Source of the DNA: Thozetella sp. PMI_491
Taxonomy: Eukaryota > Ascomycota > Sordariomycetes > Chaetosphaeriales > Chaetosphaeriaceae
DNA: 64,000 nucleotides
Assembly: GCA_021432635.1 (NCBI GenBank)
Contig: MU270031.1
Coordinates: 1,154,508 to 1,218,507 of the forward strand
Direction of reading: 5' to 3'
Shown: piece by piece, positions 23,127 through 36,202 of the stretch
Position numbering within the stretch: position 1 is the first letter of the stretch
How the letters are laid out: every line of letters begins with the position of its first letter
The notes under the pieces: model-generated
Told to the model about the DNA's origin: nothing
The model's input: the letters and a program-made list of their open reading frames with translations, nothing else
The model's database searches: none
Made by a program: the position numbers and the translations under genes

Positions 23127-24076
23127 TTAAGCCTCAGTGAAAGCATCAGGGAAGCGCTTCATGTTGTACTGGAGGCTGCCCTTGTTGCTGAGGAACTGCA
23201 CGTAGGCACCATCGACCTTGACACGACCAGCAGCCTTCTTGTCCAGGTACTCCTCGCGGCGGAGGGGGGTGAAGCCCCAGTTCTTGGAGACGATGATCTT
23301 TTGCCGGCCGGGGAACTTGTACTGGGATCGTCGGAGAGCCTCGAGAGCGATAGCGCGGTCTGCAGGATTGGTTAGCGGGCTGGGGTCCATGGTCGCAAAA
23401 TCAAACCAAGGTGGAAACTCACTAGAGTCACGAGTGCGGACGCTCATGATGATCTGGCCAATGTTGACACGGGCGACGGTGCCGTTGGGCTTGCCCCAGG
23501 CACCACGCATACCAGTCTGCAGTCTATCGGCACCGGCGCACGACAACATCTTGTTGATGCGGACGACGTGGTACGGGTGGGCGCGGACGCGGAGGTGGAA
23601 ACCTTCCTTTCCGGCGAGCTTGACGAGGTACTTGTTGGCGCAGATACGAGCGGCCTCGAGGGCCTCCGAGCTCAGCTGCTCATACTCGTTGGAGACGAGG
23701 TGGATGCAGAGAGGGAAGTCGTCGACGGTCGCACGCTTACGGCCCAGGTCGAAGATGCGAATCTTGGGGTCCGGCACACCACGGTTGAAGCGGGACTTCG
23801 GGTACGGCTGGAGAGAGTCTGTTAGTAAATGCTCCCAGTCCAAGACATCGCAGCGCTCTCCGACGCTGCTTTTTCATATTGCTTCCTCCCGAGACGCCGT
23901 CTGTCAGATCCTGACCGCGCAGCCCTGCCTATCCTCAAAGCTTTCCTCCTCTTTCCTCAAGCCCCTTCTCCAAATGCAGCGCTCGGGAATCCGGAAGGGT
24001 CGCTCGGGGTGTGCAGCACACAATAACTAACCTTGTTCTTGCAGTACCGGTAGCAACGAGCGGGACGACGCGCCAT
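23127..24076 (-). CDS. rpl10: 60S ribosomal protein uL16 (L10)
   Basis: Cytosolic large-subunit protein uL16, which lies near the peptidyl-transferase centre and joins late in 60S maturation (family knowledge). Three exons, 24032-24076, 23423-23807 and 23127-23359, give 220 residues, the usual length. The 15-residue first exon reads [15 protein letters not shown], the invariant eukaryotic start. The second begins [20 protein letters not shown] and contains the P-site loop region ([17 protein letters not shown]). The second junction restores [15 protein letters not shown]. Introns are 224 nt (GTTAGT donor) and 63 nt (GTGAGT donor). Very short first exons and a long first intron are typical of fungal ribosomal protein genes. 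It is divergent from rpl30 across 354 bp. Confidence 0.97.
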
Positions 24077-24430
24077 CTTTTCTGTTGTCAAGGATGTCAC
24101 GTAGGGTGGTTTTGTTGGTGGATTGGCGAGAGTTGGTCGACGACAGCAGGATCGCCAGACTTTTGAGTTGACCCAGACCTGATTTCAAATCAAAGTGCAA
24201 GGCCAAGCGTCGATTGCCCCGAGGGGCGAAAAGAGTGGGGCTTAGGGTTTTCCCGCCCACGAAATGGCTGTGGCCAATAAAATTTGTTGAATCGCAGTGG
24301 GGATTCGGACTCCCTCTCCCCCAGCCAAACCTTTCAAACTTTCGAGTCGAAATTCTTTTTACAGCTTTCGACATCCAGCAACAACTTCGACCAGTTGACC
24401 AGTTCGCCTTCTCACGACACCACCGACACA
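24077..24430. promoter_or_regulatory. Bidirectional promoter shared by rpl10 and rpl30
   Basis: The two ribosomal protein start codons point away from each other 354 bp apart. Midway lies TTAGGGTTTT (24242-24251), a telomere-type box of the sort bound by Tbf1/Rap1-like factors at ribosomal protein genes in several ascomycetes (established for yeasts; inferred here). GGCCAAT (CCAAT at 24274-24278) lies 23 bp further on. C- and T-rich leaders flank both starts. One promoter probably sets both genes to similar output. Confidence 0.7.
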
Positions 24431-24997
24431 ATGGCCCCCAAGAAGAACAAGAGCGAGGCTCAGAGCATCGGCAGCAAGCTTGCCCTGTACGTTGCGTTGT
24501 GCTGTTGTCGTGGCGTCGCCGCATGCTAACTTTGGATATTCAGTGTCGTCAAGTCTGGAAAGATTTGCCTGGGCTACCGCAGCACCCTCAAGAGCCTGCG
24601 GTCTGGCAAGGCGAAGCTTGTCCTGGTGAGCAACCCCCCGCGCGGACATATTCTCGTGCTGGTCTGGCTAACCCTCGTCGGCAGATTGCCTCCAACACCC
24701 CTCCCCTGAGGAAGTCTGAGATCGAGTACCTTGCCATGCTTAGCAAGGTGGCCGTCCACCACTACAGCGGCTCCAACGTAAGTTCACCCCAATCCCCGCG
24801 GCCCATGGTGACCTTGCGTCCCTTGGGCCTGCCCAGAGAAGAAGTCCTACCCAGGGCTTTGGAGGGTTCACTTGGCTCACACTTGCCCCCCCTCATAGAT
24901 CGAGCTGGGTACCGCTCTCGGAAAGCTTTTCCGTTGCTCCACCATGGCCATCCTCGACGCCGGTGACTCCGACATTCTCAGCGAGCAGACTGCTTAA
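24431..24997 (+). CDS. rpl30: 60S ribosomal protein eL30 (L30)
   Basis: Large-subunit protein of the L7Ae/L30e RNA-binding family. Four exons, 24431-24486, 24544-24625, 24685-24777 and 24899-24997, give 109 residues, normal for eL30. Family signatures are clear: [38 protein letters not shown], the L30e core [19 protein letters not shown], and the C-terminal [14 protein letters not shown] with DAGDSDIL. All three introns are GT-AG (57, 59 and 121 nt). In yeast L30 autoregulates its own splicing by binding its transcript; whether that holds here cannot be judged, but intron 1 lies close to the start as in yeast. Stop TAA. Confidence 0.97.
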
Positions 24998-26871
24998 AGA
25001 GAGGGGTTTTTTGTCCCGTAGCATGGAACGGCGTTTAGGATCCAGGGTTGGGGGGAAAATGGAACGGCGGCTTTCACGATATCCCGGGTCTGTCAACCAT
25101 ATGACGACTCTCTAGTTCGGGTTGCACCAGGATGCAAACCCAGTCTAGGTTAGCCATAGCGCTCAAGACAAGAACATGCCTTCCAACTGGACCCCAACCA
25201 AGACCTAGCAGCTGTCCACAACTTTGCCAGTATTAGTAATAGTCCCTTGACTCTACAGTTCCTCCGGGACGATATGTGTTTGGCCCCATCTGCAATGTGC
25301 CCTGAACTATTGGCGCACTAGGTGAGGAGGGCAAGTCGATCGCTTCCCTTGCTTGTTATGCAATTTCTTAGGCCAAGCATGATGGAGTGTCACGGGCTTC
25401 TAGAAGGTTACTGCAACTTGCTCCTTCGATGCACACTGGGCCGTTTGGTGTTGGCTGAGGGGCAAGCCAGAGGCTCCTTGTGCCCCGTGCGGTCGGCCCT
25501 ATCCAACAGGCCGCCCTCCCTGGAGGGGCAGTGGGCGGCCGGTTCGACCTGCATTGACAAGCAAATTGTCATAATCAAAAGACAAGCCGACCCGACACCT
25601 GGCCCTCCGCGATGAAGGCGCCTGACTCCGTACTATCGAGAATTGCACTTGGAGAAGGGTGGGGAGAGGAGACGTTAGTCGGCGGGTTGGCAAATCACTC
25701 CGTCGGATGGCCATGACTAGGGCCATCGGGAGCTGCTAGAAAGGGACAGATGTCGAGCTATAGTATGCAATACTATGTGGTACAACAGCACGCGGCGGTA
25801 GCACCCTGAATGGCAGTGATGGCTCTGGAGGAGCAGGGTTCGGAGGCTATAGCGAGGGCGGGCCGTTGATATGTGACACGAACACGTCTTCCTGGGTCGC
25901 AAAAAACAAAAGGTGCAATAAAAAAACAAGCTTAAAGCTTTCATGATCCCTCCGAGGGCCTTCCAGCCCACGCCCGCCTCCTCTTCCCCTTCTCGGTCTC
26001 CCCCTCCAAACGACCGTCTTGCCTTGCATAGTTAAATCCACCCGCAGGATAAGACGACGGAACATCTGGCCATTGCCCACCGCCCATGATCGGTCGGAAA
26101 CATCCAACAGGCTCTCAACCAAATCCCGGGAAAGATTCTGAGACAAGACCGCATTGGGGCCGCGACGGTACCCCAGCCAGGCGAGCCAGGCACACACAAG
26201 GGGCATAGCGCGGATCCCTGTGGCTGACGTTCCACGCTATCCACGCTACCCTGGGGGCTTGGAGAGCGAGGAGAGCAAGGAGGCCAGCAGTTCGCCCGCC
26301 AGCGTCACGAGCCAATCAGTCCCCCCTTTTGCCGCGCGCGCCTCAATCTTGGCCTCCGACTTTTAGCTGCTGCTCAAAGAAAGAAAGAGGTCCAGATCCC
26401 CCCCCCCCCCCCAATGCACTGCTGAATGGTTGGTACGGCTACTATGCTACGCCACCGGTTTCTAAAATAACACTGTGCTGTTAACCCTTTTTGTGACGCT
26501 CTCGACCCCATTCTGATTTGACTGCTCAGGGCGGGAGTGCCGATCTCGAATCCCGTTTTCATTCCTTGCCTGGAAACGTCGATAGACTCGAAACAGCAGC
26601 AGCACACTGAGCAGACACGCTCCGCTCATTACGCAAACGCCCGCGGTTTATTTCATCCTCCAGCGCGAACCCTACCTCCAGAGAGGACAACAAGCATCAT
26701 CCATCCTTTGGGAGCCCACCCCATCAATAGCGTTAGGCTCGTGCGAGCGTGCTCCAGCCCAGCATTCCAACGCCCTCGCGCGGCGCCTTTTTTGGGCGGC
26801 CCCTCGTTCTTTCCATACGGCAACGCACCCGTCGACACGCGTAGAAACAGCACGCCCACCACCAGCAGACC
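24998..26871. other. Intergenic with a C15 tract
   Basis: 3' flank of rpl30 and upstream region of the coiled-coil gene. A second run of exactly 15 C lies at 26398-26412, about 460 bp before the next ATG. No gene supported. Confidence 0.5.
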
Positions 26872-28869
26872 ATGTCGACCGTGGCGAAGAAACCGCCGAC
26901 AGGCGGCCGCGAAACCCCGACTGGGACGCCCACACGCCCGGTCCGCTCCTCCACGCCCACGTCGGCCGCTGCAGGCGGTGCCGGCGTGACGCGCACCCGC
27001 TCAATCCGCACCGGCACCCCCGTCTCCGCGCGCGCGGCCGCTACCCAACGACGCGAGTCGCTGCTCAGCAACGGCACCAACGGTGCCAACATCGAGGCCG
27101 AGGAGGCAGCCCGCGCCGAGACCGTCGCCCTGCTGGACGACCTCAAGGAGCGCCTCTCCAAGGCCGAGGGCGCGTCAGACAGCTTCAAGAAGCAGGCCGA
27201 TGTGCTGCAGAGCCGGCTGGATGAGGCTCTCAGCGAGCAGGCCAAGCTCGAGGAGAAGGTTCATGAGAGCGAGGAGCAGATCGAGTTCCTGACCAACGAG
27301 AAGCGCGAGGCGACCAAGAAGATCCGCGAGATGGAGACCATCTACGAGGTTGAACGCAGTGCCATGACCAAGGAGAAGGAGGAGTGGGGAAACCGTGAGG
27401 AAGAGATGCAGACTGTCATCCAGAGGCTCAAGGACAGCCTCGCGCAGCGAAATACCGACGACGAGACTCGCCCGTCAAGACAATGTAAGTGCCCGACAGA
27501 TCGCGATGAGGTGCAGGTTTCGTAGGCCATCCAAGAAGACGACGCGATGCTAACCAAGAGGCCCTCGGCGGATACAGCGGTGAACAATTCCCCAAGCATC
27601 GAGAATGGCAGCTTTGCCCCACCTTCTTCCATCCACCGCAGCGACTCGAGGAACAACTCCAAACTGCTGCTACAAAAAGACAAGCTGATTGAATCATTGC
27701 GGTTGGAGCTGGCCGAGGCCCAGATCAAGCTGGTCGAGTCGGAGAACCAAGGAGGCGGCCGCCTCCACGAAGTCGAGCGGCTGCTGATGGAGGCACGGAT
27801 GGCGAACGCTCGCCTCATGGAAGACAATGAAAGCTACCAGCTACTCCTGCAGGACCGGACCCTAAAGGGCGACTTCGGCACGGGCGACTTTAACTACATG
27901 GGTGCCTCGACCAACCACGACGCCCTGGCCGCCTTAGAGGGCAGGGCAGGCGGCGCTAGCCTCGCTGATGAGCTTTCTGAAGCCACCGACCACGGAGACA
28001 CCACCACCGAGGGTGGTGACGTCGGCGATAGGGACGTGAGACGGCTGGAGACGGATCTCAAGGCAGCCAAGGACCAGAACAAGGCCCTCACGCTGTACAT
28101 CAACAAGATCATTGAGCGGCTGCTGCAACACCAGGACTTCGAGCACATCCTCGACCAGTCGACCGACTTCAAGTCCCCCAACACAAACAAGGCCCTGCCC
28201 CTGCCGCCAACGGAGAAACAGGTTTCTGGCCAATCCCTACTCCAGCGGGCCAAGTCCATCGCGGTGGGCGGCGGTAGCGCGACGAAGCCTCGGCCGCGCC
28301 CCATGTCGTTCATGCCTTCGGCAGCAAACTCGGCTCACAACAACCCCGAAACGGCACCCAGCATCCCGATCGGGCTGTCACGTTCTACCAGTACACGCCG
28401 CCCCGGCGGACGACCCATGAGCGAGCAGTTCACGAGTGGAGCGGCGGCCAGCGTTGTGAACCAAATGTACAAGGGCGGGCCTGACGGGCCGCTCTCCCCG
28501 ACCCTCCGCAGCAGCCAAACCTTCTTCCTGCCTCAGGGGGCCGGCAACCGCGCCAGCAGCGGTGGATCCGGCAGCGCCGCCGGCGCCACGGGCAACTTCC
28601 CGGGCATGCGGAGCGAGACATCGAGCACCAGCGGCGATTCCGTGGGCGCCAACGGCGATGCCTCGACACCCCCGACTGGCATGAGCCCGCCCCGGGCCCA
28701 TGAGAAGAGCACAACGTTCGCCGGCAACAAGCCACGGCCGCTCCGGCTGGTGCAAGAGAACCCTGACATGGCAGCGCAGGCAAACAAGCGACAAAGCTGG
28801 ATGGGCTGGGCGCAGAGCGCGTTCGCCAAGAAAGACGATGTGTCGCCAGGCGAGGCGATCAGGGAATAA
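26872..28869 (+). CDS. Coiled-coil protein, conserved in filamentous fungi, function unknown
   Basis: Two exons, 26872-27484 and 27578-28869, give 634 residues. The 93 nt intron has GTAAGT, a GCTAAC branch site and a GATACAG acceptor, joining SRQ to SVNNSPSIENGS. The N-terminal 75 residues are Thr/Pro/Arg-rich with repeated TPT/RTGTP motifs, possibly microtubule- or membrane-binding (inference). Long heptad-type coiled coils cover about 75-205 and 225-290. A third helix follows a short loop (LETDLKAAKDQNKALTLYINKIIERLL). The C-terminal 250 residues are Ser/Gly/Pro-rich, ending in a conserved-looking tail (KRQSWMGWAQSAFAKKDD). Automatic annotation often names such proteins 'M protein repeat', a composition artefact. 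No catalytic motif is visible; a scaffold is the most that can be said. Confidence 0.8.
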
Positions 28870-29649
28870 TACGGCCAACATGTGACGATTTTCGGGCTGA
28901 TGAGTGGATGATCACGTACCGGCTTGGGTAAAGGGCAGGGTGGTGGAAAGAGTTTTGGTTTACGTTTCGACGGTTCGCTATACATAATTACAGAGCACGG
29001 AAATTCCAGGAGCATCATCAATCAAAGTCAAGGGAGGCGCATATCATCACCATCAACGACAGTTTAAAAAAAACAAACGGACATACACACATCAGCTAGC
29101 GAGGGGAGGAGGGAGGGGCGGCAGTCTTAGGACTTGGCAACAGCTCTTTCCCTTCCTCGTACCCCCCTCTCCCTCACTTTTTGTTTTGTTGGCCCACTCC
29201 GCGCAATGCCTTTTCTCACGCTTCTGCATAGACGGATCAAAGGATGGACAGACCTGGCAGGATACCCAAATGTCTCCAACTTGGCGCTCGAGGGGGGCCC
29301 AGAGTGTCCTGGCCCCGGCCCCGGCCCGGTTTGGACAAACGCTGTGTTTATTTTCATTGGCTAGGTTGGCTGCCCGCCCCTGCTTTCATAAAGCCGTTGC
29401 TTCCCATGTTGTCTCGAGTCTCTCTTGAAGGGCGCTATAGGACTGGAAGGCTCAGGGTGTTCTTGGTGGCCAGTCGAGATTAGCTGTAGGCATCTCTCGC
29501 TTGTACACTGGTTCCGGTAGTGCCCCTCCCCAAATGCCAGATTACCACGCCGCCCCCCTGCCATGCTATCTAATGCGTGATCTATCTTAGTGTATGTGTA
29601 TGCTTTTGTGGCTCTTTTCACGCCCTCCTTTCTATCTGGGTATGTTCCT
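28870..29649. other. Convergent 3' flanks
   Basis: Between the stop codons of the coiled-coil gene and the N-acetyltransferase gene. Pyrimidine-rich around 29140-29180; no coding signal. Confidence 0.5.
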
Positions 29650-30669
29650 CTATATGGGCCCCTCGGTTGGTCGGTCCAGGTCCACCACGCGACCCTTTAT
29701 GCCCTCAGCTTCCACGGGTGTGAGCTCGATCCCGAACCATTCCCGGAGCGCCTCCCGCCTCTCAGCTTCCGTCTTGCACACCTTGACTATCTCGGTCTTA
29801 CCCGTGACGTTCCGCTTCACCAGCTCGTTCACGAGCATCACCTTCCCCGTCACCGTGTCTTCCTCGGCGCCTTCCTTCCTGCCACGCAGGAACTTGACGA
29901 TCAGCACCGTGAATGTCTGGAAACTCTCCGGGTGGCTGGACGTATACCAGTTGATAATGGCAAAGTCATCCTCGATGAATTCAAACTCCCCGAACGAATA
30001 GAAGCTGTTCCAGTCCTTGTCGGCGCCGTTCCGGTACTGGTAGATCCACATGCGGGGCGCATCGGGCGCCCGCCAGCGCTGCACCGGCGTCAGGTCCCGC
30101 ACCAGCCGGATCTCCTGCGTGCCGATGTTGTTGTGGTGCACCAGCCCATCCACCAGCGGGAGCGGGAGCGTCGGCCCATCGCCCCCGAACCCGGCGTCGA
30201 GCGAGTACCGGACGAGCCCGGCTGGCGAACCCGGGTCCGCAAGCGTGACGATGTTGACCAAGTGGCGCCACCCTGTGAAGTCTCCCTGGGGCACGCCATT
30301 CTCGCGCAGGCGGATGCGGACGCCGGAGAGGAAGGCGTCGAAGCCCAGCGCGCGCAGCATGTGGTTTAGAAAGATGCTGTTCTCCATGCAGTAGCCGCCC
30401 CGGCCGCGGTCGGCCGTCATGAGCTTGGCATAGAGAGCTTGGGGGTCTAGCGTGATGGTGTGCGAGGGGGAGTAGTGCAGCGAAAGATTTTCGTAAGGGA
30501 AGGTGGTAATCTGGTGCACGAATATCCTCTTGAGGTAGGCATAGTCCAGCGTTGGCTTCGCTGAGGGGTGGTAGGAAGGGGGCAGCCCGACACGGACGAG
30601 GTACTCCGAAACCTGGGCGGCTGAGTAGGCCGAGTCCCCCGGATTCGGGAGCGTGGTCGATGCAGCCAT
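29650..30669 (-). CDS. Arylamine N-acetyltransferase (NAT family)
   Basis: Transfers an acyl group from acetyl-CoA (or malonyl-CoA in some fungal members) to arylamines; in plant-associated fungi homologues detoxify benzoxazolinone-type amines (family knowledge). Intronless, 339 residues. The frame is open to 30690 only through a GTG, so the ATG at 30667-30669 is used. The catalytic triad is complete: Cys94 in RGRGGYCMENS, His136 in GWRHLVNIV and Asp158 in YSLDAGFGG. The N-terminal helical region (SEYLVRVGLP, YLKRIFVHQITTFPYENL) matches the family. The length exceeds bacterial NATs (about 280), as is usual in fungi because of an extended C-terminal domain. Acyl-donor preference cannot be told from the residues seen. 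Confidence 0.93.
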   Translation of the reverse strand: MAASTTLPNPGDSAYSAAQVSEYLVRVGLPPSYHPSAKPTLDYAYLKRIFVHQITTFPYENLSLHYSPSHTITLDPQALYAKLMTADRGRGGYCMENSIFLNHMLRALGFDAFLSGVRIRLRENGVPQGDFTGWRHLVNIVTLADPGSPAGLVRYSLDAGFGGDGPTLPLPLVDGLVHHNNIGTQEIRLVRDLTPVQRWRAPDAPRMWIYQYRNGADKDWNSFYSFGEFEFIEDDFAIINWYTSSHPESFQTFTVLIVKFLRGRKEGAEEDTVTGKVMLVNELVKRNVTGKTEIVKVCKTEAERREALREWFGIELTPVEAEGIKGRVVDLDRPTEGPI

Positions 30670-31477
30670 AATATTGGCTTCTTTCGGCACGCTGAAGAGC
30701 CTTGGACAGAAATTTCCGGGCTGTCGGTGCGAAGGAGATACCTATTTATATAGTATCGCTAAGTCGAAGTTGAATCCTATCAACACACGCCTAGGCTTGG
30801 GCTTGCACTTCAGACCCGTTGAGAGGGTGAGTCACGCTAAATGGTCGGGGTTGCGTTGGAGACCAATATTAGAACTAGCTTCGGGGTCCAAGTCCGGGTC
30901 GAGCGCTTAAGCAGAGTGGAAAGAGGCCGCAGACGAATGTTGCCATGGCCACAAGAGAACTAACCTACACAGAACCTGCATGCTTACCAAAACAGTGAGC
31001 GATCGCGGCCTCGACGATGGCTTGATTCTACATGCTGGATAGCCACCACAAAGAACCTACGGCGATCGACAGTATGAGCCTAGTTAGCCGTTGAAAGGAT
31101 CCCTTGTCCGGACCGGGCCCTCTTCCATGCATATCGTTATTCCGTCCCTGCACTCTAGACTCTCGTAAGATGCCAGAGTGGGGCTATACTTGTAGCGAGA
31201 AGGCGCCATAGCGGAGTGAACGAGTCGCAAGAGGCAGAGCATATCGCAGCGGAAGAGAGTATGGCAATGACTCACAAGAACATATTGGTTGTGAGACTTG
31301 GTATTACGTGTAGAAAAGGATAACACTTTTATTCTCAATGCCATGTATCTTCTCTAATTGTAATAAAGTCATAAACGCCGTTTCTGGCCCCTCCCCCCTT
31401 ATACGCCATGCTGATCTCGGAAAGAACCACGCGGTAGTTCCCAAACGCCCAGTATCATGCCTCGTAATCGTCTCGGA
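30670..31477. other. Intergenic
   Basis: Upstream region of the N-acetyltransferase gene and 3' flank of dim1. Nothing further seen. Confidence 0.5.
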
Positions 31478-33235
<1,758 letters not shown>

Positions 33236-34398
33236 CTTGCAGTATAAATTCCAGCGGTCACAGGGACGGCAGGCAGTACTGGAGGTAGAATTAAGGGTTG
33301 GTTCAGAGCCTGCGGCGAGGCCTCAAATAGATCAGATTTTCCTCCTTGGTCCTTGTATTCAGTTACAGGTCTTCCTAAAGCAGAACTGACCCGAAATGCG
33401 CGTCGTCAAAGAGATAATCGAGCTGGGGGTTTAAGGCAGGTGGTATTCTTGCCGTGGGAGTTTTTGGTGTTGGACTTTACAAAATTTCTGCCCCGCGATC
33501 CCGATAAGGATACAGCAGGGGTTCCGATAAGCCTTACCCTCTGAACCACACCATCCACCCCCCCCCCCCCCCTTTCCCCCACTCCCGCTAGTTGTAAACT
33601 GCAGTGACGTCTGCTTGGCTTTGACATCCGATCATGTATCAAAAATCAAGGTCGCTCCAGGTCTGTCCGCACCATAGACGAACCCTATTAGGAGAGTCCC
33701 GGCGACCAGAGAACATCTGCGCAACTAGCCTTGGTCCTTACTGCACCAGCCGTTGAATGCGTCTAGCTCCCTATCTATCTCTACAGGAGATTCTTGCGCC
33801 ATTCCGCCTCTGGTGCGATTGGTTGCGTCCGAGTTAATCCCGGCCCTTTGCTACTTTGAGCGCTACTGTCGGTATTGCCCCCCAGAGGGAAGGTAGGTAG
33901 GTACTACTACTAGGCGCACCGGTGCGAGGCATTCGGCACGCATATTCGTGAGATATACTGCATATATTGCATACCGATCTTATACTGAACTTTGACGCAG
34001 TTTCTGAGCTGCTGGGCGCGGGTGATTGAGGCACCGGTCGCCGCCGGATGTGCGGTGTTTGTCGGCCGTCGTAAGAGAGCGAGGCTGAGTCGCCGTTTAC
34101 GTCGTCACCTCGGCTTGGCCTGGCGAGCGCGTAATTGCGAGGGGTCCCAGTCTGCCACGCCCATCGCCGCCGCCCTCTCCAACTTATCGCCAGGCACGGG
34201 GAAACCAAGGCCGTAACCCAGTGCTCCTCTTAGGTTGGGCTTCAACGTCCTTAGTTGACCGACTCGCGAGGCTCCACCTTGCGCACTTCCGCGCCCGCCG
34301 CCGGCTCACGAGGCCACCAGCTCGAGTTCCGCTGGTACCTCTGCTCGAGCTCCCAGCCCGCCCAATTCTGATTTCGCAACCCACCAGCGACCACCAGC
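33236..34398. promoter_or_regulatory. Divergent promoter region of dim1 and the arrestin gene
   Basis: 1163 bp between two start codons pointing apart. Contains a C15 run (33558-33572) and a GGTAGGTAGGTAC cluster near 33892-33904. No recognised binding site is close enough to either start to assign. Confidence 0.4.
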
Positions 34399-36202
34399 AT
34401 GTCGATCCGAATAGCGCTCGAGGACGCGCCCGAGTTCTACACCAACTTGGACGTGGTCAGGGGCCGGGTCGTTATCATGATGAGCCGCTACGAACAGGTC
34501 GGCGCCATCATTGTCAAGCTCGAGGGCGAGTCCAACACGGCGCTGACAGAGCCCAACGATGGCACGCGGCCTACCTCGGGCGGGAACACGTTGCATGAAA
34601 ACCACAAGGTCCTGTATAAAGTCGCCCAGGTGTTTCCCGATGAGACGGCGTCGCCGATGGCTGGCCCGCTGACACTCGCGCCCGGACAACACCAATTCCC
34701 TTTTCAGTTCAAGCTACCCTTCAACAATGCCTGCAGCGACCCTGCCGCCATGGCGAGGATCGGAGGGCTAGCCGGCGCGGGAGGCTATGCCTCCGGGTCG
34801 GGACTCCTTGGGCTCGGTGGGATCCGGGTCATGGATGGGAGCAAGCAGCTGATGTATAGGCACGTTACCAAGACGCTACCACCGAGTTTCACGGGGTTCC
34901 CGAGGCAGGCGGAAATTCGATACTATATTAAGGTGACGATCCAGCGGCCGGGCCTGTTCAAAGAAAACTGGAGGTATCAAGTGGGGTTCAAGTTCCTTCC
35001 GATCGAGATGCCACGACCGCCCAAGACGAATCAGGAAGCCTACGCGAGGAGACCGTTCATATTCCGACCCCGAAGCAACAGCCCCGGCCCAGACTCTAAG
35101 AAGCGCTCCTCGTTCTTGGCCGGTCGGAAGGCCAGCAGCGGAAGTGTGGTTCAAGGGGGAGGCAGCTCGTCGGCGGCAGACGGCACGCTTCAGCCGGCAG
35201 CATCAGGAGGACCGCCGGGCGTCCCTGCTCCGCCGTCAGTCGAGATGTCGGCCCGGCTACCACACCCATCCATCATCACATGCAACCAGCCGATACCGCT
35301 TCGGTTGATAGCAAAGAAGCTCAACCACTCCACAGCCGAAATCTACCTCATATCTCTCCAAATTGATCTCATCGGCCGTACACTCGTGCGGGCCCAGGAT
35401 CTCCAAAACGCCGAGCTCACGCGGTGGGTGATCGTCTCGCGACACGGCCTCTCCATTCCCGTGTCCCGACCGGACGCCGCCCCCGGCACGGAGACGATCA
35501 TCCCGGATACTCTTTGGCGAGATATTCCACTGCCGAATACTGTCATGCCTACATTCGTCACATGCAACCTGAGCCGGAGCTGCAAGTCTTTCCGCTACTG
35601 ATCCCCTAATCCCGCCCGCTAACGTTTCCATAGATCAACTTGAGGTCAAGGTCGGCCTGTCCTGGGGCAAGCCCGGCTCGACGTCAGCTGCCTCGAACCT
35701 TTTCAAAGGCAAGTCCCGCGTCGACCCATCCAACATTCCACAGGAGCTCCACCTACCGCTCCATTTCAGCGCGGTCGACGTATACTCAGGCCTTGCCCCT
35801 CCCGCCCAGCTCGTCGAAGCCATGCGCCGCGGCCGTACCCAGCGCCCCGGCCAGACGAATTTACCTGCGCAGCGGCCGCCGATGAACCGGCCGCAGACAG
35901 CGCCAGCACAACGGCCTCCGTCCCAGGTGTATGGACAACAACCACCGGGATCACAGGCTCAGAGACCTCCGCTGCCAGCCCGGCCGTCGGCCCCTCCGGC
36001 CCAGCAGGAACCGCCGTCCGAGTCGCTGTATCCTCCGCAGCTGCAGCCGGGCGACATACCGCCGTACGACGACGCGCCGCCGAGCTACGACGAGGCCATG
36101 GCCGAAAGTGCCGGCCCCGTGTTCGCGGATGGGCGCGCGCGGCCGGCGTATAGTGGTGTGACGAACGAAAACGAGCCAAGCTTAATACAAGAGAAGAGAT
36201 GA
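34399..36202 (+). CDS. Arrestin-related trafficking adaptor (ART/alpha-arrestin)
   Basis: Alpha-arrestins recruit Rsp5-type ubiquitin ligases to plasma-membrane transporters and so trigger endocytosis (family knowledge). Two exons, 34399-35581 and 35634-36202, give 583 residues. The intron begins GCAAGT, the optimal GC donor sequence, and ends TTTCCATAG with a GCTAAC branch site. No GT donor nearby keeps the frame, while the GC splice restores the arrestin strand NLSRSYQLEVKVGLSW. The N-terminal arrestin fold runs from residue 1 to about 215 (VVRGRVVIMM, APGQHQFPFQFKLP, IRYYIKVTIQRPG), followed by a Ser/Pro-rich insert and the arrestin-C fold (about 285-460). The Pro/Gln-rich tail has IPPYDDAPPSYDEAM, holding a PPxY motif (543-546) that fits a WW-domain ligase contact. 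The target transporter is unknown; an aromatic-acid-exporter-type membrane protein lies 9 kb away, which need not mean anything. Confidence 0.9.

Noticed and set aside
29981-30394. Plus- and minus-strand open frames overlapping the N-acetyltransferase gene
   Set aside because: Shadow frames of a GC-rich coding region; Arg/Pro/Gly-rich translations without any family resemblance.
30670-30690. Upstream extension of the N-acetyltransferase frame
   Set aside because: It begins with GTG; the ATG seven codons later gives the normal NAT start.
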